Assembly: GCA_026707045.1 (NCBI GenBank)
Contig: JAPOXO010000101.1
Span: 24,121-88,120 of the forward strand
Length of the DNA stretch: 64,000 nt
Source of the DNA: Gammaproteobacteria bacterium
Lineage (GTDB): Bacteria > Pseudomonadota > Gammaproteobacteria > Pseudomonadales > Azotimanducaceae
Direction of reading: 5' to 3'
Both the position numbers and the translations under genes were made by a program. Below, one piece after another: positions 58,095 through 64,000 of the stretch; position 1 is the stretch's first letter; each line of letters starts with the position of its first letter. The notes below the pieces were generated by a model that saw only the letters and a list, made by a program, of their open reading frames with translations, was not told where the DNA came from and did no database searches.

Positions 58095-60105
58095 ACTCGC
58101 TCCTGACACGGACCCGCTTGATTTACGTCGCATTCAACGAGAGAGACGAGCAAGGGTCGTTATTGCGGTCGTCGTTGTCGCTTTCATAGTTTGCATACCG
58201 CTGTTACTTTTCAGAACTACAGCTTTCAAGTTGGAAATTGGGCCGGAGCGAGCGAACGAGACCCTTCGTATTTCTACGCACGAAGGGGTGGCAATGGCAC
58301 TGGGTAAAAGGATTTTGCTTTTTGGACAGTCAACCAAATTCAGAGTCGAGAGCGTTGGATTCCACCTGTACGAATCGCAGATTGATCGAAGCAATAAAGA
58401 ACGCGTGCTTCCGATACTGATGTCCCCGCTGCCTGGTAGCGTAACAATAAAAGTACAAGCATCCTCGGATGTCTGGCTTGAATTTCAAGATTCGGACGTA
58501 TCAGGTCCGCCTCCTCTGTCGATGGAATTGGAAAGAGGTGTCTATTTGGTTTCTGTCACCGGCAATCAGATCGTTCCGCTTCAGCATGAGTTCCAAGTCG
58601 TAGGATACGGTGAGCCACAAGAAATTCAGTTAGTGACAGAAGAAAGTAGTGCATCAATGACGGTTCAAGTCATACCGAGCACCGCAGATGTTGAAATAAA
58701 TGGCATACCTGTCGGCCGGGGCGGATACTCTGGAACAATCGCTGTCGGGACACATGAGATTTCGTTTGTAGCGGAATACCATCTGCCACACCGTCAGCAA
58801 ATAACGGTTGGAGTTAATGAAGACGTCGACCTTGGATTGGTTGAGTTACGTCCACAACCCGCTAGTCTCGAGGTCACAAGCATGCCTAGCGATGCCTCAA
58901 TCCTGCTCGATGGAAAGTATGTTGGAAGTACGCCGTCCAGAGTAACCATTGGGGCGAACAGAGCGGTGGAAATCAAGGTACGGAAGCCGAACTTTGTGAC
59001 ACAAACTGCCACTCTTGAACTACTTCCTGGCCAATCGGTTGCTCGATCTTTTAATCTCGATCCGGTCAAGATTCAGGCCGAAGTCACATCCATGCCCGAA
59101 GCGAATGTTTGGCTGAACGGAGAGCGTAAAGGCACGACCCCGTCTACATTTGTCGTACACGTTGGCGACATTGTCAAGGTAACTAAAGAGGGATTTGCAT
59201 CCCAAAGTGTGGAAATAAGCGCTGCAGGCCCTAACAAACGATCCTTGAATTTCACGCTCGTGGACGAATTTCAGGACACGTACAACAAGGCTCCTGAACT
59301 CTTGTTCGTACAAAATACAATCACTTTGCGCAAGGTTCCTCCGATTCAAGTTTCAGTCTCAATTCCGACAGAGGTTGCCGGAGGCAGTGAGTCTAACGCT
59401 CGTGAGTTTGAGTTGACTCGCGCTTTTTACTTAGGAACGCATGAGATCCGTCGCAAGGAATACGCGAAGTTTGCTACTTCGCTTACAGTCGATACATCCA
59501 ATGAAAACTTACCAATAGCTGAGATTTCATGGGCAGAAGCTGCACGATTCTGCAATTGGCTAAGCAGTCAGGAAAATCTCGAATCCGTGTACGTGTTCCG
59601 GACAAATGGCGAAATCGCAACTAACCCTCGAGCCCTCGGGTTCAGATTACCCACAGAAGCTGAATGGGAAGCGGCGACACAACTTGACATTGGCCGAAAT
59701 GCTGTAATTGGGGTTTACCCGTGGGGCAACGCAAGCATTCCTAAAACTGGCACCGGAAACTACTCCGGGCGGGAGTCACGCCAAGACATGCATCCTTTCC
59801 TAAATGATCACTTAGACAACCACTCGGGTGTCGCGCCTGTAGGCTCTTACCGACAGAACGCCAATGGATTCCACGATCTTGGTGGAAATGTCGCAGAGTG
59901 GGTTCACGACTTCTATGAGAGTAAGTCCCACGGATGGAATCGAAAATTAAGAGATCCGCTTGGTCCTCAATCGGGTTTGGACAGAATTGTTAAAGGTGCG
60001 AACTTTCGTACGCATGACTTAAAAGAAATGTACGTCAACGCGCGAAAAGTTGTGGGACTAAAGGACGAGACAGTGGGATTCCGAGTAGCGAAATGGATTT
60101 GGTGA
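58081..60105 (+). CDS. membrane-anchored PEGA-repeat protein with SUMF1/FGE-like domain
   Basis: 674 residues: short cytoplasmic tail, one TM (about 23-43), then periplasmic. Three PEGA-like repeats at roughly 190-258, 260-330 and 330-397 (second and third open V-T-S-M-P, then a D/N-G-x-x-x-G-x-T/S-P). The SUMF1/FGE-like domain covers about 440-674 (R-R-K-E-Y-A-K-F, W-A-E-A-A-R-F-C-N-W-L, L-P-T-E-A-E-W-E-A-A, G-G-N-V-A-E-W-V). It lacks the C-terminal catalytic cysteines of formylglycine enzymes and the R-G-G-S-W motif is K-G-A-N-F, so it is probably a binding or structural module. Confidence 0.88.
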   Translation: MSDSKLAPDTDPLDLRRIQRERRARVVIAVVVVAFIVCIPLLLFRTTAFKLEIGPERANETLRISTHEGVAMALGKRILLFGQSTKFRVESVGFHLYESQIDRSNKERVLPILMSPLPGSVTIKVQASSDVWLEFQDSDVSGPPPLSMELERGVYLVSVTGNQIVPLQHEFQVVGYGEPQEIQLVTEESSASMTVQVIPSTADVEINGIPVGRGGYSGTIAVGTHEISFVAEYHLPHRQQITVGVNEDVDLGLVELRPQPASLEVTSMPSDASILLDGKYVGSTPSRVTIGANRAVEIKVRKPNFVTQTATLELLPGQSVARSFNLDPVKIQAEVTSMPEANVWLNGERKGTTPSTFVVHVGDIVKVTKEGFASQSVEISAAGPNKRSLNFTLVDEFQDTYNKAPELLFVQNTITLRKVPPIQVSVSIPTEVAGGSESNAREFELTRAFYLGTHEIRRKEYAKFATSLTVDTSNENLPIAEISWAEAARFCNWLSSQENLESVYVFRTNGEIATNPRALGFRLPTEAEWEAATQLDIGRNAVIGVYPWGNASIPKTGTGNYSGRESRQDMHPFLNDHLDNHSGVAPVGSYRQNANGFHDLGGNVAEWVHDFYESKSHGWNRKLRDPLGPQSGLDRIVKGANFRTHDLKEMYVNARKVVGLKDETVGFRVAKWIW

Positions 60106-60404
60106 GCAAATTCCGCGCAATCATGTTTGTTTGCGTCACGCTCGTGAGTTTAGCCGCTCTGGGCGAAACGGAAACTCCTGAGGCAGAGTCGTCCAATGAC
60201 GAAGCTCAGGAAGCAAACGAAGCGCAAGCCGATTCTGAGGACAGAGTCATCGATGAAAAGCTAGACGAAGTAAAGGACGAAGAGGGCGCGTCGTCCGATA
60301 CTGAGAAAAGCACTGACTCAGCGCAAAGCGAACCATACACTCGACTTCCCGTTCAGTCCCGTATTGGTCCCAATCAAAACGTTGATCTTCCCCAGGACAT
60401 TTGA
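60093..60404 (+). CDS. small exported acidic protein
   Basis: 103 residues. Signal peptide (hydrophobic 8-22, A-L-G-E-T as cleavage region) followed by a Glu/Asp/Ser-rich disordered stretch and a short ordered-looking tail ending N-V-D-L-P-Q-D-I. It overlaps the SUMF1-like gene by 13 bases. A tail-motif plus acidic linker suggests a linker or docking peptide for the complex. Confidence 0.7.
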   Translation: MDLVSKFRAIMFVCVTLVSLAALGETETPEAESSNDEAQEANEAQADSEDRVIDEKLDEVKDEEGASSDTEKSTDSAQSEPYTRLPVQSRIGPNQNVDLPQDI

Positions 60405-60406
60405 GT

Positions 60407-61300
60407 ATGCCCTTGTCTGCGACAACATCGACCACAGCTCAGCAAAAGGGACTTAAGAGCTTAGTTGCAAAGTATGGTTTGGCTGTCGATCTAATCGGGC
60501 TGCTTCTCAGCATCGTGGTTATTCATGCGCTCTATGTGATCCTCATAGAACCAGCGGCTGCCAATGCACTGACTATCGCGGAAAGCACTGGGACAGTTCC
60601 AGAACGTACATTCGCAATTATTTTCAAAGACTTAGAACAGGAAATGTGCCTAATTCTTACGCTTTGGTGCATTTGGCTATGGTTCTTTCGTTACAGGCTC
60701 TTTCAAAGCGACAGCTATTTGCTTGAGCTCGACATTTTGCGTTTGGACCGACTCGATGACGAAGCTCTTCGATCTGGGCAGTCAATCTTGCAATTTGTAG
60801 ATGAAAGAATTCAGCACCTTCAGTCAGCCGTAGGCGGAACACAGCTTGTTAACGCACTGGATTTGGCGGTACAAAGATTGCGTCTTAACCAGAGTTTTCA
60901 TGAGGCGAATGAAGTAGCTACCGAAGCCTGTGACCTTCACTTGGAACTGCTCAATTCAAGACTTTCAATTTCCAAATACATACTTTGGGCAATTCCTTCT
61001 GTCGGCTTTTTGGGCACTGTGCGCGGCATCAGTGAGGCTTTGACAAAGGCACATGAGGCAATGCAAGGGGACATATCTGGAATCGGTGCGAGTCTTGGAG
61101 TCGCTTTCAACTCCACTTATGTTGCCCTGTTTCTGAGTTTGATCCTCATGCTGATCTCGAATACTCTGCAGGGTCGCGAAGAACGGCTAGTAGCACGATT
61201 CAAGCATTTCATTTCTACTAGTTTCATCCCCGTACTGAGTGCAAGGCTGACAGAAGAGTTAGAGTCCAAGGCGGATCCGGAAGATAACGCGATTGAGTAA
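60407..61300 (+). CDS. MotA/TolQ/ExbB proton-channel family protein
   Basis: 297 residues. TM about 24-46, 78-95, 193-210 and 230-250, with a cytoplasmic domain between TM2 and TM3, as in MotA/TolQ/ExbB. The channel signature I-P-S-V-G-F-L-G-T-V-R-G-I is followed by G-A-S-L-G-V-A-F-N-S-T-Y-V-A-L-F-L. ATG at 60407 is preferred to a TTG two codons earlier. By family, a pentamer surrounds a dimer of single-pass D-containing helices, here expected from the following two genes. Confidence 0.9.
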   Translation: MPLSATTSTTAQQKGLKSLVAKYGLAVDLIGLLLSIVVIHALYVILIEPAAANALTIAESTGTVPERTFAIIFKDLEQEMCLILTLWCIWLWFFRYRLFQSDSYLLELDILRLDRLDDEALRSGQSILQFVDERIQHLQSAVGGTQLVNALDLAVQRLRLNQSFHEANEVATEACDLHLELLNSRLSISKYILWAIPSVGFLGTVRGISEALTKAHEAMQGDISGIGASLGVAFNSTYVALFLSLILMLISNTLQGREERLVARFKHFISTSFIPVLSARLTEELESKADPEDNAIE

Positions 61301-62420
61301 TCAGTTGCGCCGCGACGATGCGGTCGGTTTTTCTCTCTCATTTCTCGATCTGCTTAGTTGTGGTTTGGGAGCTGCAATTCTCCTGCTGTTGGTTGTGAAG
61401 CATGGCTCTACAGAAGTACCCATAGATACCGAGGCCTACATTGCTTCACAAGCCAAGCGGCTGCAAGACCAGCTTGACGAACGTCTTCAAGAAAAATCTG
61501 GACTCGAGAAACAGCTGGCATCTGCTGTGGAGGAAATTGAAAGCGCAGCAGCACGAAAGTCAGCCCTGGCTACCGCACAAGAGGACGTGTTGGCCGATCT
61601 TCGCGTGCAAGTGACTACTTTGAAGGATGCACAGGACAGACTTCGGTCTGCCTCAGAAGAGCTTCAAGCACTGCAAGCAATACCAGTTGAAGAGCCCGAA
61701 CCAAAAACCGGACCTACGGGACACCTAGGCGGACTGTATGTAGAAGACTCGCGAGTCGTTATTTTGCTTGACCGATCAGCCAGCATGCTTGATCGATCGT
61801 TGGTTGAAATAATCCGTCTGCGACTAGCCACTTTTGACATTCGGCATCAAGTTGAAAAGTGGTCTACGGCAAGAAAAGCGGCTGAATGGGCGTTCAACCG
61901 AATTCCCGACGAACAGAAATTCCAGATTCTCTCCTTTAGTGATTCGGTCTTTGACATCAATGGTGCAAATGTAGCCGCGAACCAACGTCTGACATGGCTG
62001 ACAAAAGGAAATACTGGTGCCGAACTCAAGGGTGTAAGGGCCATGATGGACACTCTAGACGCAAATGGCCCAACAAATCTTGAACGTGCGTTTGAAGCTA
62101 TTTCTACTTTGAGCCCGTCGCCAAAGCAGATTCTCTTGATCACGGATGGACTCCCTACAGTTCCTGGAAATGTACGTCTCGGGAGCGTTCGAGGCTGTCC
62201 AAATGCGAGAGCAGGCCAAGTACCAATCCTGTCCCCAAGATGTAGAAAAAGGATTTTCGATAGAGCTGTACAAACATTCAAGCAGCATCTGCGTTCTGCG
62301 AGCATCAGTGTTGTTCTACTTCCTCTCGAAGGGGACGCACAAGCAATGTATTCATACTGGGATCTGGCGGCACATTCGGGCGGCCGTGTCCTCACTCCGG
62401 CCGAAGGTTGGCCGTGGTGA
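61293..62420 (+). CDS. VWA-domain protein with ExbD/TolR-like N-terminal helix (first copy)
   Basis: 375 residues from TTG overlapping the channel gene by eight bases. TM 13-36 holds S-F-L-D (D19) and C23. A predicted coiled coil covers about 50-130, and a VWA domain begins near 152 with the MIDAS D160-R-S-A-S and T-D-G-L-P near 284. The topology is N-in with the VWA in the periplasm. The D19 position corresponds to the proton-carrying Asp of ExbD/TolR. Confidence 0.9.
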   Translation: MSNQLRRDDAVGFSLSFLDLLSCGLGAAILLLLVVKHGSTEVPIDTEAYIASQAKRLQDQLDERLQEKSGLEKQLASAVEEIESAAARKSALATAQEDVLADLRVQVTTLKDAQDRLRSASEELQALQAIPVEEPEPKTGPTGHLGGLYVEDSRVVILLDRSASMLDRSLVEIIRLRLATFDIRHQVEKWSTARKAAEWAFNRIPDEQKFQILSFSDSVFDINGANVAANQRLTWLTKGNTGAELKGVRAMMDTLDANGPTNLERAFEAISTLSPSPKQILLITDGLPTVPGNVRLGSVRGCPNARAGQVPILSPRCRKRIFDRAVQTFKQHLRSASISVVLLPLEGDAQAMYSYWDLAAHSGGRVLTPAEGWPW

Positions 62421-62448
62421 GTTAGTGTTGTGTGAAACAGAGAGATAA

Positions 62449-63474
62449 GTGACTCGCTTCGTTAAGGACAAGAGAGAAGAGCAAACTTCCGTGAGTTTTC
62501 TCGATGTCATCGCATGCGCATTTTGCGCCATTGTGATTCTTGTACTAATCCTTCCTATCGGGCAGCAAACTCTCACGGACGCAAAACAAACTCCCAATTC
62601 GCCGGCTGGTCGCTTGTTATTCCTGATTGACGCGACTGAGTCTCAAATTACGTCGATTCAAGCTCAAATCGAGGCGACTCAAGAACTCGTCGCCGACATC
62701 GAGTCGGAGTCGGCTTCCATATCTGAAGCCACTGACCAAATATCGATGGCCATAACACATGCAGACTCGCAGATCTCTGATCTGGAGGCCCAGCGTCTAG
62801 CTCTTGCTCAAACCCGAACGATCTTAGAAACCAAACGCCCGCAAGGACCCGAGACGGAACAGGTGGAAACGGAACTAGCAGGTATTCCAGTTGATTCCGA
62901 GTACATTGCCTTCGTTATTGATACTTCGGGAAGCATGCAATCTATATGGCCGAGTGTCTCCAAAGAAATCGAGCGATTTTGGCTCTTGTATCCGAAGCTC
63001 AAAGGTTTTCAGATCATGAATGACAATGGAAATTACCTCTACAAACGCAACAAAGGGCGCTGGATCACAGACTCACCAAGCGCAAGAAAAAGAGCTCTAG
63101 CACGAATGCAGTTTTGGCTAGGGTTCTCCAACAGCAGCCCCGTCGAGGGAATCGACCAAGCCGTTGACGACCTGTACCAAGAAGGAATAAAAATGGCGAT
63201 TGTTGTGGTGGGAGACGACTATCAGGGACAAAGCTTTCAGTCATTTCTCGATGAGGTCGATCGCAAGGTCAAAGCAAGATCAGTAAATGAAGGAGACCTT
63301 CGAATTCATGCCATCGGATTCTGGAACCACATGACCGCTCGACCCGAATACTTCGGATCACTCATGCGAGAACTTACCAACAGATACAACGGTGCGTTCG
63401 TAGCTCTGAATCCAAGCAATCAATCTTCGCCCTACGGAGACATCCCCAACCCCCTCGACCTGTTAGGACTGTAG
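62449..63474 (+). CDS. VWA-domain protein with ExbD/TolR-like N-terminal helix (second copy)
   Basis: 341 residues, GTG start. TM 14-36 with S-F-L-D at 16-19 and C23, exactly the numbering of the upstream paralogue. Coiled coil about 60-125 (I-Q-A-Q-I-E-A-T-Q-E-L-V), then VWA with D158-T-S-G-S-M. The two copies are divergent outside these landmarks, as expected of a heterodimer. Twenty-eight bases separate it from the first copy. Confidence 0.9.
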   Translation: MTRFVKDKREEQTSVSFLDVIACAFCAIVILVLILPIGQQTLTDAKQTPNSPAGRLLFLIDATESQITSIQAQIEATQELVADIESESASISEATDQISMAITHADSQISDLEAQRLALAQTRTILETKRPQGPETEQVETELAGIPVDSEYIAFVIDTSGSMQSIWPSVSKEIERFWLLYPKLKGFQIMNDNGNYLYKRNKGRWITDSPSARKRALARMQFWLGFSNSSPVEGIDQAVDDLYQEGIKMAIVVVGDDYQGQSFQSFLDEVDRKVKARSVNEGDLRIHAIGFWNHMTARPEYFGSLMRELTNRYNGAFVALNPSNQSSPYGDIPNPLDLLGL

Positions 63475-63510
63475 AACCTTTGTTGTAGTGGATTTGGATG
63501 TGATGGAGAC

Positions 63511-63527
63511 AGAAAAATCCTTTTTCT
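63511..63527 (+). terminator. A/T-rich hairpin after the VWA operon
   Basis: AGAAAAA-TCC-TTTTTCT about 35 bases after the last stop. AT-only stem, so a weak candidate terminator. Confidence 0.25.
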
Positions 63528-63738
63528 AGGGTCTAAAATGTCCCTGTCTACGTCATAGGACTATACATAGGGCACGGACTGAAATTTCTCACTCAATGGG
63601 AGTCTTTAGGTGTCTAATTTCAGGTGGTTTCTTGTACTCTAGCTAATCCCTACTAAGGAATTGTCGTCAAACAGCTAAAGCAATTAAGAAATCTCGTTGG
63701 AGGGTCACAGCTCGGATCGTTTGCTAGGCTTGCGGTTA

Positions 63739-64000
63739 ATGAACACACGGGAGCATTCGAAAAACCTGTTCTCTTCTCATGGGTGGGAGCGTTGTGCACA
63801 TTCGAAAACCTCATCGATTGCATCTGACTTCGGAGATGTACGCCGACAGCCAAATCAGCCTTGGTCTTGTACTAAATCCATATTCAGCCTAGCACTTGCT
63901 AGCAGCTGCATGCTAGCTCTGCTATGTGGTTGCGGAGGTGGAGGTGAGAGGCCAGAGGAACCGGTGCAGTCCAGTGGTCCTATTATCACCGTCTCGTCTG
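63739..64000 (+). CDS. start of a putative lipoprotein (3' end off window)
   Basis: An ATG at 63739 opens a frame that stays open to the last base (87 codons visible). A hydrophobic run (F-S-L-A-L-A-S-S-C-M-L-A-L-L) ends in C-G-C followed by a Gly-rich stretch and E-R-P-E-E-P, a lipoprotein-like export signal with an unusually long 50-residue n-region. The true start may be later. The function is unknown. Confidence 0.4.
   Translation, partial: MNTREHSKNLFSSHGWERCAHSKTSSIASDFGDVRRQPNQPWSCTKSIFSLALASSCMLALLCGCGGGGERPEEPVQSSGPIITVSS

Noticed and set aside
58081..60105. Formylglycine-generating (sulphatase-activating) enzyme
   Set aside because: No catalytic Cys pair in the C-terminal region and no sulphatase gene in the window.
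62146..62448. 100-codon plus-strand frame inside the first VWA gene
   Set aside because: It is a different frame of the VWA coding sequence with random-looking composition.
53888..63474. Zorya-type antiphage system
   Set aside because: A MotA-like protein is present, but the partner has a VWA domain rather than an OmpA/peptidoglycan-binding domain, and no helicase or nuclease effector gene is in the run.

Overview
This window looks like a chromosomal segment of an uncultivated, probably free-living, Gram-negative gammaproteobacterium. The evidence is gene order. lolB / tRNA-Gln / rplY / pth / ychF lies divergent from hemA-prfA-prmC-moeB, and nadD-rsfS-rlmH-mrdA-rodA-mltB-dacA-lipB runs as one block. 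Both are recognisable gammaproteobacterial neighbourhoods. LolB, an RND efflux pair and many exported proteins fit an outer-membrane cell. The genus cannot be read from the sequence. No rRNA, CRISPR array, insertion sequence or prophage was seen.

Layout. 1-2747: end of a CbbQ/NorQ-type AAA+ ATPase and its CbbO/NorD-type VWA partner, whose substrate gene lies off the left edge. 2772-9871: Bax-inhibitor-like membrane protein, lone HicB-like protein, PutA, LLM flavin oxidoreductase, DUF2799-like protein. 10014-14493: tRNA-Met and an RND efflux adaptor and permease. 14533-19848: an unrecognised exported protein, then a small co-directional set (BtaA-like aminocarboxypropyl transferase, GNAT-like protein, haem-oxygenase-like diiron protein, DoxX-like membrane protein, DUF1801 protein) that may be an undescribed small-molecule or modification pathway. 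19881-29262: translation, tetrapyrrole and redox housekeeping genes. 29630-31507: a repeat-rich lipoprotein. 31607-40664: cell-wall elongation, NAD and ribosome-maturation genes plus undecaprenyl-PP phosphatase. 40772-44574: VOC protein, SSB, phosphoesterase, metallo-beta-lactamase-fold hydrolase, DUF1295 protein. 44696-50782: CoA-thioester metabolism (three family III CoA-transferases, an enoyl-CoA hydratase) and an amidohydrolase. 50794-53424: PqaA-like exported protein and a membrane-anchored alpha/beta hydrolase.

The most interesting part is a nine-gene run at 53888-63474, all on the plus strand with overlaps or gaps of at most 28 bases. It encodes one MotA/TolQ/ExbB-type proton-channel protein and two von Willebrand factor A proteins. 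Both VWA proteins begin with a short transmembrane segment carrying S-F-L-D and a Cys at identical residue numbers (D19, C23), where ExbD/TolR/MotB carry their proton-binding Asp. Alongside are a membrane-anchored protein with three PEGA-like repeats and a cysteine-free formylglycine-enzyme-like (SUMF1) domain, an exported helical-repeat protein with a PEGA-like end, two exported acidic low-complexity proteins, one exported protein with a TolB/CsgG-like N-terminal region, and a two-helix membrane protein. I infer a proton-motive-force-driven envelope machine in which VWA domains replace the peptidoglycan-binding or TonB-coupling domains of known Mot/Tol/Exb systems. I know of no named system with this composition.

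Basis: all reading was by eye from sequence. Family names come from motif recognition, and no database search was run.
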